A stretch of DNA of 64,000 nucleotides from Toxoplasma gondii ME49. Taxonomy: Eukaryota > Apicomplexa > Conoidasida > Eucoccidiorida > Sarcocystidae. The DNA is taken from positions 827,535-891,534 of the forward strand of contig NC_031475.1 in NCBI RefSeq assembly GCF_000006565.2. Reading direction: 5' to 3'. The translations under genes were made by a program, and so were the position numbers. The number at the start of each line of letters is the position of its first letter. The first letter of the stretch is position 1. The notes below the pieces were generated by a model, which did not search any database, was not told where the DNA came from, and saw only the letters and a list, made by a program, of their open reading frames with translations. Shown here one piece after another: positions 48,659-60,940 of this stretch.

Positions 48659-50934
48659 TTAGTTTTCTCTGGGGGAATCCGCTGCAGTGTGTTTCCACGG
48701 TCGAGTCTGTTCCGGGGGTGTTACACGAATCTGCCAAGGTCTTGGCTGTAGCGAACGAGGAGGTCTGAGGACGAGAGGGGGTCTTTCGGACATGCGGGCG
48801 AGTCTTCTCTCACCCCGCCTCGGGGAGTTTCTCTCCAGTTGTGCACACGGGAACGCAGGAGACCCATAGAACCACGTGCTGTGCCTCCTGAAGTAAACAT
48901 CTTCTGTTTGTAATTCACGAGCTTTACACTGAAAGTACAAGTCGTTTCAATAACGTTTCAGTTCACTGTTAGAGCGATTCAAAATCTCTTTCCACACTTC
49001 CCCTTACCACACACGCATTACCTTTATGACCCCAGGAGGAGGGCCTTTTTGGTCTCGCACGGCCTGCCGTGGGTCTCAGAACCCCACAACTGAACCGGTG
49101 GAGACAAATCGTAAAATACAGGAGACAGAAAGGCGTGCCAAGAGCGCCAAGGTACCGCTGGTGAGCTTGGAAGCAGTTTACCTAGAAACATGAAGTGCAG
49201 GGCTGTTCTGTAGATGCACTGTTTCGCAACCACGAGCTCTTTAACTCGGTAGAGTTCCTGCGCACACTTCACAAGGTGCTCATATGAGTCTTCCCAACTG
49301 CGACGCAAAGTACCATACAATCTCTCCCTTTTACTTTGAAAGTTTGCGCGAGGTGCAGGGATGGAAACGCCTTCATTCTTTGAAAAAAGACGCGTTTCGC
49401 TTTCATTTCTTTCCAGAGAGAACTCAAGAGACAGAGAGGAACGAGGACTAACCGGTCTCTCTGCGACAGAGGAGAGAAGACACAAGACCGAAAGAGCAGA
49501 TACCCCCACGGCGTCGACCCTTCCTCACAAGAGGCAGACGGTCTCGGGAAGCTACACGCATGCACGGCAGAGAAGGCATCTTGTCTCCATTCGCTCGCAG
49601 CTCTCCTTCCTCGCGTTTTGACTCCCTAGCTGCACATGTTCTCTCTCTACACTGTCTCTATTTGAGAGTCGCTGTCGTTTGTGGCTTAGGCGTTGCGCCG
49701 ATTCTTTGCGACCAGCTTCGCGTTGTGTCACAGAGCGACGAAGGGCATAGTCGATGTGTCAGAGTCTGCAAGGTCGAAAGGCGAGAGGAGGACAGACAGG
49801 AACAGACAGGCAGGAGTCAGTTGAAATGTCGAGAAATCAGGCGCGACCCACACAAACGTTTCTGAGGTTGTTTCAGTGAGAAGAGTCGTATTCATCGTAT
49901 ACTTGAACAGTCAATGTTTTGTGTACACAAGACCCTCAAATCCAAAGCTACCTGTAAGAAGCTCCCCCTACGGGGAACACAGTCAACGAATGGCGGACGG
50001 AGCGTGCACAAGCTGGGCAGCGTTTTCAAGAGCAGTAAACTCGATAATTCGCGGCGTCTGTTTGCTCACCAGCTGCAAGGTACAGAGCGTGTTCAGTGTG
50101 CGCGAGAAGAGTGAGGGTTCGGAGCGCGAAGAACTTGAAGCAGAGGCCATGTTCTTCTTCTTCTCTCAGCTTCTTCTCTTCGCGCCTGCGCCTGCGAACC
50201 TTCCCGACATCCGTCACTCGGCCCACACGCAAGAGGGGCGCCTCCGCGTCACCCCCCTGGCGAACGCCGAAGGACGAGAACTCGGCAGCCGACCGAGGCG
50301 AGGCAGGCAGGCAGGAAGCTGAGGAGAATGATGACGACGCAGATGCAGAGAAGGGATCCGCGCTCGAGGCAAAGGAAGCAGAAGAGGCAGGGAGTGGAAA
50401 GGTTCCTGGAGGCGCCGCCCCCGAAAGGAGACAGTCAGAGACAGGGAGACAGGAAAGCCGAGCGTCGGGTGTGGAGGCGCACGCAGCGAAGGGCCATCGA
50501 CACCGAGATACCAAGAGTACCGCGAAGCGCCAGAGAAAGGAGAGATAGTCTCCAGAGAGAGACGCTGCACTCGCATCCCAGGTGCAGCAAGAGGAAGGAG
50601 ACACACTCGACTGAGTCAGGAACAGCTCGCGCTCCGGCCTCTCCATTTCGTACCAACGACCGCCTTGAGTGAAAACAGGCAGGTTCCAGTCCGGAGTCCC
50701 CAGACACAACGCAAGACCCTCGACGAGACTGCAGAGAAACAAACACACCGGCGACTGCCATCGAAGTCTGCCGTCAGGCCGAGGATCAAAGCCTCTTCTT
50801 CCAACTCGTTTTCACGGCAAACCTAAAATTCGCGCATAAAGGACTCAGAAACAAAAGCGAGTGCACATGCAAACTTGTCATGCCACAGATACGCAGCGAG
50901 TGACACTGCTGCGGAACATGCACGAACACAGAAA

Positions 50935-50965
<31 letters not shown>

Positions 50966-53900
50966 GGAGAGTCTCGTTTGCGGAGGTAAAGTTGACAAAA
51001 GTAGAGTTCTGTTTTCATTCGCATGTGAAACCCTAGGCAGAAAACAGGTGGATCTGTTGATCTTGACTTCTGTGGAGAAGAGTTGCGCTCGGTGGAGGGC
51101 TCCCCCGGATAGAGAGAGAGAAGCGAGGAAGCAATAAGGGTACAAGGGTATGAGAGGAGCGCACCGAGAGGCAGAGAGAGACAGGGAAGAAACTGGGAAA
51201 GAAAGAAGATGAGAGGAGACAGCAGAACAAAAGTGGAAGCGACATGCGAGTTCTGCTCACTCGTTGTGGGTCGCGTGCCTCGAGATACCTTTGTCGTTCA
51301 CTCCTGAGAAAACAAAGGGGCAAGACGCACGCAAAAGGAAGCGGTCTCAACAAGGAGAGCTTCTCCAAGAACGCAGAGAACGGGTGAAGGCCGCGAAGAA
51401 GACACAACACAGTGTCGCTGTCCTCTGTGGCGGCGGCTGACGGAGACACCAGAACGAGAGAATGAAGACCGACGAGCCACGAGAAGGGCGAGGGGAGATA
51501 GGGACGGGGAAAATCAACGGAACAAGAGACAGTGTGTTCACCAGGGCCTCACCAAACGTGTGGGAGATGACGGCTGCTGTACGCGGGGGTTTGAGACGCC
51601 TGTCTCCGTGAACGAGTTCGACGTCCCAGGTCCCTTCGTCTCGCTTTTTCTGCTTGGCTCTTCTTGGGTTTCCTTCTTTTCTGCTGCCTCCCCAACAGAA
51701 CCAAGAAAAGGTTTTCTCGCCCTCTCCTTTCCCCGCTCCTCTTGCTCTCTCTGACGAGTCTTGCTCTCCTTGACTGCCGGTCTCTAATCTCCTCTCCCCT
51801 TCCCCTCTCTGTTCGGCGACGCGTGACCCCTCTCGGTCCACCCTCTGTAGAAGGAAGGGGTGGGTACTGGAGACCGCGACGACGTCTCTGACTCTTCTTG
51901 GCAACTCTCTTGTTTTCGTTCCGGAAGGTCCAGGAAACACCACTCGCTCACACGCTTCAGATACACGCTCTTGCTCTCCCTGGATCTCGTTCCCGACCTC
52001 TTTCTTGCTCCCTCTCTCATCCTCTTCCTTGAGCACTGTCTCGATTTCTCTCTTCGAACCCCCACCAAGCTCTCTCTGAACCTCTCCACTGGCCTCTCTC
52101 TCCAGAGTTTCCCTGCTCCCTCTCTCGTTCTCTCCCTTGATCTCTCTCTTCTGAACTCCTTCGCTCTCTCCTCCGGTGTCGCTGGCGAACTGGCCCTCTG
52201 GAGTCACGTGCATGGAAGGCTCGTGAGAGGGATCCTCAGACGCAGAGGTGTTGGAGAGGCGCGCAAAACGGTAGCTGATTGCCCTGAGATGTCGAGGGAC
52301 GAACACTGGAGGCGATATGTAGTAAGGAAAGAGCTCCGGGCTCGTTCGGAGTCTCACGCCTCTGCGTTTCTTCCACTCCCCTAGAAGCCGCAGACTCCCC
52401 ACGACGTACAGTGCACTACACGAGCACCGTTGGAAGCTGGAAATGTCTCTGTCACTCGACAGAGAAGATGCCTCGCTTACCCAGTCTCCTCGCGGATACG
52501 CGGCACAGGGCCGGGCGCCTTTGCGGGCCTCTGGACACTGCGGAATCCTCTCCACTTCGCCCTCTGTGGGGTCCGCGGCAGCTGCGCCGAGCACCGACTC
52601 TGTCTCCGATCCGGAAAAGAAGCGCGAGACTCGACTGCGCGCTACAGGCCCGAGAGACTCTGCCCGTGGCCGGGGCTCCGCGCCTCCGTCTTTGCCTCCC
52701 GACTTCCGCCCAAAAACGATCGAGACAGGGGGGACTTGGCCCCGCGCAGTCGCAAAGAAGGAAGAGAGATCCAGACTCGGAGCCGACGACCCAGAGGCGA
52801 AGGACGCGAGAGAAGGCAGCGAAGGGAGAGAAGACGCAGAGAGGCGGGGAGGACCATCGCCGCGACAGAAGGGACTCGCTGAAGGTCGACGCAGGGGTGG
52901 CTGCAACTGGAGACGACAACTCGGGCACAAACTTCCCTGGGCATCGAAGACCCGGAAAAGAATCGGGACAGCAGACTCTGGGCTCGTGTCCAGCGTGTCT
53001 GTAGTGGCTTCTGGGGTTAGACGCATAAAAGAAAATGCATGCGAATCTGAACAAGATTCGTCAACGTCTGTTCCGAGGTCATCGTCCGCCCTATCGTGAT
53101 TCCATCCGGCTCTTGCCTCCGTGCGTCTCTCCACCCCCTCCGTATCTCCATTCGGTCCTCTCTCTTCGATTCTGCCTCCACTTCTTCCGTGCTTCCTCTG
53201 TGTCCTGTCTTCTATCCGTCTCTCTCCTTCGAGGGGCGTTGCTGTCACTCTGGGTGAGAGGTCTGTTCCGAGTGGAGTCCGAGTTTCTGCGAGTTCTCGC
53301 TCGCCTGTGTCTCCTCCAGGACCTGAATCGATGCGGCAAATCCACTGAGACGGCGGCTTGTCTATGTGTGCGGAGTCTGCCTGCTCTGGTTCGCCTTCCT
53401 CCTCCTGTTCCACCTCTGCTAGGCCGCGACCGGGCGCAGCATCTTCCTTCTCGTCCTCGACACCCCAAGTTACCCGCGCCGGTTCTCCGCTCTCTTGATC
53501 GGAGCGTCGGTTCCTCCCACTGTCTCCTCCATTATCTTCTTTCTCGTTTTGCGTCTCTTCTGATTTTTCTCTTTTCGACGCCCTGCCGTCTCCACTTCGG
53601 TCGAAGCCACGAAGAGGCTGCGCGAACGTCGGCTTGTTGATGGTCACTTCCCTTCCACGAACTGAGGCAGCATCTGGCTGATCGCCGGGACGCACCGGCG
53701 AAGTTCGCGAGGGCGAAACGGCGGGCGCGGAGTCCTGAACCGTGCAAAGAAGTCCACTCTCTTTGTCCCTTCTGTGATGATCGGTGGACGGTCTTGTCCT
53801 TCGACTCTGGCGCTCGGAACTGAGCAACAGCGCCGTTGCATTTTCTCCTTCTCGGTTGCTCTCTGGAGAGGAAGCAGACATCGCATGCGTCTGCCGTGAA

Positions 53901-55717
53901 CCGAGAAACTCGAACTGTGTGGAAGGCGAGCCCTGGGTCTGGGCTGCATGCGATTGTGTCGATACTTCTTGTTTCTCCACGTACGCTTCGCGAGCACAGC
54001 CGTTCTGCAACGTACGCTGTGGAACCCCGCGACAGAGAAGAGTCCAAGAGGGAGAAGTGGGAAGAGCTGCCTCATCCTTTCTGGTCGCGTGAGACAGCCG
54101 CTCACCTTCAGGGCTGGACTGTCCATACACCTCCCTCGCCTCGCCTCGTTTTCTTGTGTCAAGGAGTTGCGCATCTAAGTCATCACCTATACCTGAATTC
54201 GCACTCGTTTCCTGACCCCCGTTGTTGTCTCTGCTGAGTCGCTCTTCTGCCACACCTTCGCCTGCGCTGAGAAAATGAAGGCCCCGTCGAGTTACGTCTA
54301 GCCTGCATGCTGCGTCTGCTCGTGGAAACGCAGCGAGTAAAGGTTCTAACAATGCCCTTGCTCGTCTTTCACACCCTTCCTCCAAGCTGCCCTGCTCCCT
54401 ACCGCTCGCGGCGTCTTCGCGAGCTTTCGTTCTCCTCATTTCTCCTCGGACAACGCATGCGCTCTTTCGAAGCAGCTCTGCAGCGGCTGCGGAAGGGAAG
54501 CAAGCGACGTAGAGGCCGTTTTCGTCTCCCAGTGCAGGATGGAGCAGAGACGCTTCCTCAGAGGCCGTTGAGTGAGTCCCTGGAACGCGTCTTGGCCTCG
54601 CAAGCATCTTGCCGAGAAAAGACTTTGGGGATTTGCCGTCCTCATTGGCCAAGAAGTCCGCGGAGGAGAAGAAGGAAAAACTCTGTCGCCTCATCTCCGT
54701 TTTCTCCACAGAAAACACGACAGCTTCTCCGCAGCAGTCGTCACGCGCATGCAGAGTCGACGCCGAAAGGCGGCGGGTGGCTGGGTGTGAAAGCGAACGC
54801 GAAAAACGTGGAGGCACTCGTGCCTGCGCGTCCTCGCTGCATGCGCCGCCGACAGGCGAAGCAAAGCGTTGGCGACGGAGTCCCGGTGAAAGAAGAGCAG
54901 CCGACAAAAAAGGAGAGGACGCGAAAGAGGGGGCGACAGAGGCGGGGGGGGCGTTCGGCGAAGAGGGGCAGGACTGCGGACGGGAGGGACAGCGCGATGA
55001 AGCCGGCAGGGAAGCGGCCGGCAGAAAAGAAGAGGCGACCGATGCAAAGTCGTCTGTCCGCGATTTGTCCGGTGTCGTGAATTCTGACAAGGCGACCGAG
55101 GCGCAGGAGCCAAAGGCCGGGTGCCTACACACTCGGTCGAAAGACATCGCAGAGAGCGGACTGGCTGGCGAGACAGACGGACCCGAATAGGAAGTCGGCG
55201 ACACAAACGCGGAGGCGTCTCCTTCCTGCCGAGACGAAACCGCCTTCACTCGTCGGACAGAAGCGAGAGACACCGAAGAAAAGGCTGAAACCGCGCTCTG
55301 CGACGACGGAAGCGAGAGGTCGCACGGCGAAGCCAGAGACACCGGGAAAGGCGACGACAGGGGTGACGGGTGCTCCCGCGAAATTCTCGAAGGCCTTCGA
55401 TCTGCAGGATTGTGCGCCGAACTGAGGCCGTCGCACGGTTCCGCCTGCGTTGAAGTGCCAGACGGATACTGGCCGCCGGCTGCCGACACAACAGGGCAGA
55501 GTTGGTCAAGTTTATGTACACCCGGAGAGCGGGTCGAGCGCAGCTGTGGAGGAGTACATGCGTTTTCCGACAACGAGGGCACGCGGCATTTGGACATCGG
55601 AGTCTTGACAACGTCCGAGTGACAGGCTCCGTCCTTCCTTGCGCCACTTTCCTCACCACCGTCTCTGTCCTCTCCACGCCCAAGGTGGAGTCTGCAGGGA
55701 GGCCCGCCTCTCTCCAT
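48659..55717 (-). CDS. Large protein with split CBM20-like starch-binding module
   Basis: Proposed exons: 55717-51553, 51303-51261, 50794-50070 (start could be 50797), 49370-49182 and 48903-48659, giving about 1788 aa in continuous phase. The open frame reaches further upstream to 55903, but the first ATG is at 55717 (MERGGPPCR). Residues 1-900 are low-complexity Ser/Glu/Arg sequence with no domain I recognise. A CBM20-like fold is visible in three pieces: VPILFRVFDAQG (about 918), then ALYVVGSLRLLGEWKKRRGV followed by ISYRFARL (about 1104-1150), and WDVELVHGDRRLKPP (about 1366). The GS..LG.W and W..GNR patterns are the family signature. About 170- and 210-residue insertions separate the pieces. 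The C-terminal third (GVNDKGISRH, GRLRWQSPVC, LCLGTPDWNLPVF, SWEDSYEHLVKC) matches nothing I know. A role in amylopectin metabolism is inference only. The last two exon borders are the weakest. Confidence 0.6.
50936..50967. repeat. TA microsatellite in an intron of the CBM20-like gene
   Basis: A perfect (TA)n run inside the intron between the exons ending at 51261 and starting at about 50794. Confidence 0.9.
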
Positions 55718-58156
55718 CTGCCCAGAACGTCCGCAGACTCGCACTTTACAGGCTGCGTTTCTTCGCGGCTCCGGTGTTATATAGGAAATGAGCGAGGGCG
55801 CAAACACGGGAAAGCAGGAAGGAGAGAAGCTGGGAGAGTTCGCGGCTCGCGAAAAATGTCGTGTGCGGTGGACGAAAGAATCCCTAAAATATCTTGCAAT
55901 CAAGAACTTACCCCGGTTCCCCGTTCTGCCCCGCTCTCAGCTCCTTTCGTAGCTTCCTGGTTTTTGATACGTGAGCCGAGGTAAGAGTGTCTGGAGGCAG
56001 TTTATTCCCGATATACGAATAACAAATGCGGAAATCCATACAACTTCTACGGAATTGACGACCAACAGACCACGAAAGCGACCGCGAAACGGCAAACGCG
56101 CAGGCGTTTGAAAACAGCGTTTCTGACAGAGTGAGGTTTGGCGCATTTTGGGTCTTCGCTCCTTCACGAGAAAAGAAAATCCTTCCTTGTAAAACACACT
56201 CGAGGCTGGGGCAGCGAGTTCGCTGCTGGCGCCTCGATCTTTCGATGGAGTGTCGATGCCGCTTTTGACCGGGAAGGTCCCTTAAAAATCGACATGATAC
56301 CTCTCGTTGGATGTTCACAGGTGAAAAGTTCGTCCGCAGTATCCACAAAGAGCGTACAAACAACAGTTAGATGTACTCCAGACGCATTCGTAAAAACTTG
56401 CTTGGTGTCTCGCAAGCGCAGCGAAATCAGCTGGTCTGCAGCTGCGACAGGCTTCGTCCAACTCCGACTTCAGTTTTCCCCGTTTAACAAAAAAGGACTG
56501 TGACCAAAAGCACTCGAGTCCACGAAAAAAAAACTCCCGCGTGGAGACGAGTGAAACTTGGGTCGGAAGCGCCCCCCTTGGGGAGAGGTCGAAGCGGTAA
56601 GTTGGAAAAAATCCAGCGAAAGTCACAGCGCAACGAGCCGCCGCTGGGAAGACAGAAGCGCACCACAGTTACAGATCTACGTTTATGAAGCATACACACG
56701 ACATACGATACCGCACAGGACCTTTAGAAAGAAGACTGGAGTCACGCAAGCCCTTCTTCCTCACGTTTTCTCAAAACTACGAGCAGCTGTCGACAAAACC
56801 GGAACAGTGACTCTCCGCGGCACATGCGTGGCCGCCTACAGAGGCTGCGTGTGCACTGTGCTCGGAACGCTGAGAAAAAAGCACGCGTGTCCGGCAACAA
56901 GGCTGGAATTCCTTGTAGGCAGAAACTACTTTTGCTTGTTCTGTCAGGACGATCTGTATTGTAAGGCAACGCGCGTTCTTTCGCTTGCCTCCTCAAGAGT
57001 TGTCTTCCCGGTCCGCCGCGAAGCACCGACTAACACCCGTCTCGCATAGGAACACCGACTTTGCAGGATATATGCACGGCGCGGAAACGGGGTCCCCGAC
57101 GCCGTGTCTTAACCTCGAATCCGTTTTTTCGTTTGAAGAAAAGACGGAGCAGGCTGAACGGTGTAGTCAGATGCTGTAGGAGCTGCAGAGAGCCACCCCT
57201 ACGTCAACGCAGCGTCCATTGTCTCTTTTACTGTAGTCGGCCCGAAATTGCGGCGCCTCTGAACGTCTAGAACATCTAACCGTCTTCGAGCTGGGTTTTC
57301 CGCAGCACTATTTGCGATGTGAACTTCGGCCTGCGGCGATATGCTGCCGTACCTTGGACTGTTCCCCCTCATGAAGACAGGGGAATGCTACCGTAGTCTT
57401 CCCGGCCTAATCCGGAGTGCGGCTTGCTGCTCAGTAGTCCCCGTTTGATATCCAGAAAAAGACCTTCGGAGCGTCAATGGATACCGTCGGATCGTCAACG
57501 CATATCCTACAAAACGGGTTCCTTGACGAGTGACGTGTCATCCTGTCCACTTTGGGCAACAGCGTTCTGCAGCGCAGTCTCACACAAGGCACGTATCGAG
57601 GTTGGTTTCCGCATCCGTGCCGGTCCTGTTTCAGCTTTTACTTTCGACAGATCGGTCTTGTCTCGCGTGAGGATAATTTACAGCGTTGTGTCTTCTGCGT
57701 GTCGCAATTTTTTTGTGCATTCGAGCGTCTTTACTCCACCGAACGTAGACGCCCTGCGGACGCCTAACTGCAAGGCTCAGATTTTTCTCCCCGCTACATT
57801 CATGATACAAATCAATGCCCGCTTCAGCCCGGTGCGGGTTGTGTGTATTCTACGTTTCCTAGGGGCACCCCGGCGTGTGTTTGTTCTCGACTCCGTCTGC
57901 GAACCAGCCGTGTTTTCTGGCAACTGAGGTTGCTCGCTTAGTTTCCGTAGAAGTTTCCAGTGAATTGCTCCCGGTGGGGATACCGCGCTGCGCTTTCACT
58001 AGGTGGACTTTGAAGTGAAGAGGTGGTGACAGCTGGACAAAAGGCACCTCGCCGGTTTGACCAAGGCAAATCTGTCAGCGACCTGGGGGTCGTTTGGGAA
58101 CCATGCGATTTCGAGACTAAAAAACCGCTGTTGCCCGCAAGTTAATTGTAAACGAA
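55718..58156. promoter_or_regulatory. Divergent intergenic region between the CBM20-like and tail-anchored genes
   Basis: About 2.4 kb between two head-to-head genes, so both promoters are expected here. Frames such as 56558-57049 (+) and 57424-57927 (+) are open by chance or unexplained, with no recognised motif. No RNA gene was recognised. Confidence 0.4.
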
Positions 58157-60940
58157 ATGAACTCTGCTGACGCTGCCAGCAGACCCGAGGCTGAAGGAGC
58201 CTCGGGAAGGCGAGAGGAGGAGAGTCTTGCCGGAGAGACGGGAGAAGAAATCCGCAAATCCGTGGATGCTGCGTTGGACGACTACAGGTCGATGCATCGA
58301 AAACAGTATGAAGATCGTCTACGGCGAGAAGCAGAGGAGGAGGAAAAGGCGAAAAGGTTAGCAGAGGAGCGGGTGAGTTCGCCGTCGCACGCCACTTTCT
58401 GTAGGATACGTTTCTCCTCTCATGAGGTCTGTGCTGGCCTTCTCCACGCTGGAACGGCCGGTATGTTGTCTGTGCACAACTCGCCGGAACAGCATCCGTG
58501 ACCCGTCGATGGTCACTTTCCTTTTTTTTCGGTTCTCTTGTGCCTTTCAGGACCACCTTGACAAGTGCGATTAGTAGAGTGGGTTACCGCGTATATCTGA
58601 ACAATGCGCATGTGGATACAAGCAGTACGGATATCATGATACTCACTCTGCTTGGCTCCTTCCTTCCCAACGTGCATGTCTCCGACAAGTGTTTTTCGCT
58701 CGTGTCTCCAGTTGCGTCACGCGTCCCTATGTTCGTCTCAGCCGGTAGCGTTGCTGGTTTGGCGTCTTTGCTGCTCATGTTCTTCCCCTCACCTCAGAAG
58801 GGCTACGAAATGGCAGCGAAGCTCCAACAGGAGGAGGAGAGTCTCCTGGCGACCCGGGTGGCCGCAGATGCGGAGATGAGCCGACAACTTTTTGCACAGT
58901 TGAATCGTCATGTCCAGCCAGATTCGTTGAGCCGAGCAGCAGTTCAGTCGGCTGCCTGCGACAGCACTTCTGCCGATGCCTCTGCCGCAGCTTACTCGGC
59001 CGAGTGGTACGAGCATCTGCGTCAGCAACAAGAACACGAGAGACGCGTTCTGGAAGGCTATAGTGCCTTTCCTGGCCAGTCTGACGAAGACAAGTGAGTG
59101 GGAATGCCACACTCGGCAGTCTGTGGCCATAGCGCTGGTCAGACCTCTTCGCCTTCGGCCTGGGCACAGACAGGTGATGCAATCATACAAAAAACTTGGA
59201 TGTCTGCTTCTCGTAATTGCAGTCGTATACACTATTGTAGGTACAACAGTGTTAGGAATCATAAAGAACTTGGTTGTCTGCATCTCCTAATTGGAGTCAT
59301 ATTCAATGTCTGAGGTACTATCGTCCCTTGCAGTGTTGTCTCGTGAACACTTTCCGAGATCCTGGCGCACAATTTAGTTTCCTTTTCCATGTTTCTACGC
59401 GAAAGCTCTTTGACGTCGCTGTCGGAGGAAGTGAGGCCTGGCTGTCCCCATGGGGTGTTTGATGAAGTCAAATGCGTTCATGTTTCGTCTAGGAGGAGGG
59501 GTAACACGTGGAAGTCTTAAGAGCTTAAGAATGTCAGGTGGCGGCAGGGTTCCTCCGTGTGTCATGTGTGAGTTCAGCCCGTAGTTGGTGTTTTTTCATC
59601 CCTGTTAAAGTATCTCTCGAGTGCTGTGTGACTCTGCAGTGTCCGGCCACCTATGCGGACGAACTACACGGAGCGTCTCATCGACGATGGCCCCGTTGGT
59701 TGGACTTCCTCGACCGGTGGCTTTTCGGAGAGGTAAAAATCACTCCACATGTCTCTTTTTTCGTTTTGTCTTGCGTCGTGTTCTGATTCACGTACAGGCT
59801 TTCGTTCGGCACAGACGGACGTAGTGAAATCGTGTGCGATTTTGTTTGGCGTGGCGGCATTCAAGGCTTAACTCGAAGTTTGCTCGTCAAGGGCGTCTCG
59901 GGGGTTCTGGATTGCGCTGAGGGACGCCGGACCACCTCAGAGAGAAGACTTTTTTCAGTTCACATGTGGAGTGTGTAGTTGGAGTCACAGTTATTTAAGT
60001 CGTCCGGAGTAGTTTGTTCGTGCGCAACCGTGAACTGTCGAGGAATATCAAACGGGCCGGGGCAGCCCTCTGGTCTGCGACAATGAGCGTAATGGTGAGA
60101 TTCGAGAGTGTTGATTTGAGATTGCCTCGACTTGCGATTCTGTTTTTCTGTTTTGTTCACTGCTGCAGCCTCCTAGGGCCTCCCGCAAGCCAAGGACGTG
60201 GCGGCTGGTCCTGGATGGAAGACGCGATGCGCGAGACACTGGGACTGCCCGAACGGTACGTACTGATAGAAGCGAGGAATGCACAATGTGACGAGATAGA
60301 GCGTATTTCGTAGATACAAGACGATTATGGTTGGTTTCACTTCAAAAAGGTGCTAGCCCTAGACAAACAGCCGCAGGGCCCAGGCACCAATGGCGCAATA
60401 ACCTGCGGTACGTGTGCATTGCCATCTACCACCGCGTGACCTGTCGTTTCGTGTTGTGCTGATTGTCGTTGAGAGAATCCACGTTGGTTGAAAAGACGCG
60501 CAGTGTGTCTTCCGTTTTCAGCGCACTTCGGAAATTGGCCGGCATAAGCAGAGTTGGTAGAGTGCCTTCTGGCCTCGCTCAGTGTGGTCTGTGACATGTT
60601 CCACAGTTTTTTTCCACCATTTCTTCTTTGGTTCAAGAAGCACCAGGGGTGTTTACTTGCATCTATGAGAGTCCTGTATACACTGAATCGTCAAGTGGTG
60701 CGCAAATCTGCACTGTGTACTGGTGCATGTAGGTTCGAGGGAACTCTGAACGACCATGTCGCCGGTGGTAATATCTGCATGATTGTGCGCATCTGCAGGC
60801 CGGGAGTCGGGGAGCAACTGTCACCTGAGGAACGCGCACATCAGCGTCGGCGGGCCGTGTACGTCGCCTTGGTTTGTTTTTGTATGGTCGGCCCTCTCGT
60901 TATTGCCCTCATAATGCTCATTTCGCAAATGTTACAGTAG
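58157..60940 (+). CDS. Coiled-coil, C-terminal tail-anchored protein, function unknown (5 exons)
   Basis: Exons 58157-58372, 58798-59093, 59640-59732, 60169-60255 and 60733-60940 give 299 aa; all junctions are GT-AG and phases match. Residues about 25-110 are Glu/Arg/Lys-rich and likely helical (EEIRKSVDAALDDYRSMHRK, KLQQEEESLLATRVAADAEM). A short segment, NVRPPMRTNYTERLIDD, looks conserved in style, followed by GGWSWMEDAMRETLGLPER. The last 28 residues form one hydrophobic segment (VYVALVCFCMVGPLVIALIM) preceded by HQRRR and followed by only a few residues. This is the layout of a tail-anchored membrane protein with the N-terminal part in the cytosol. I do not recognise the family. Ubiquitin binding through the QQEEE helix is possible but unproven. 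Confidence 0.7.

Noticed and set aside
50749..50822. Exon reading VCRENELEEEALILG and a 16-nt microexon near 50893-50908 in the CBM20-like gene
   Set aside because: That reading would need an impossible 20-nt intron before the next segment. The frame reading GFDPRPDGRLRWQSP continues without a break and fits the phase.
55718..55903. Upstream extension of the CBM20-like frame to 55903
   Set aside because: It begins at TTG. The first ATG is at 55717, and the extension has no distinctive sequence, although a further upstream exon cannot be excluded.
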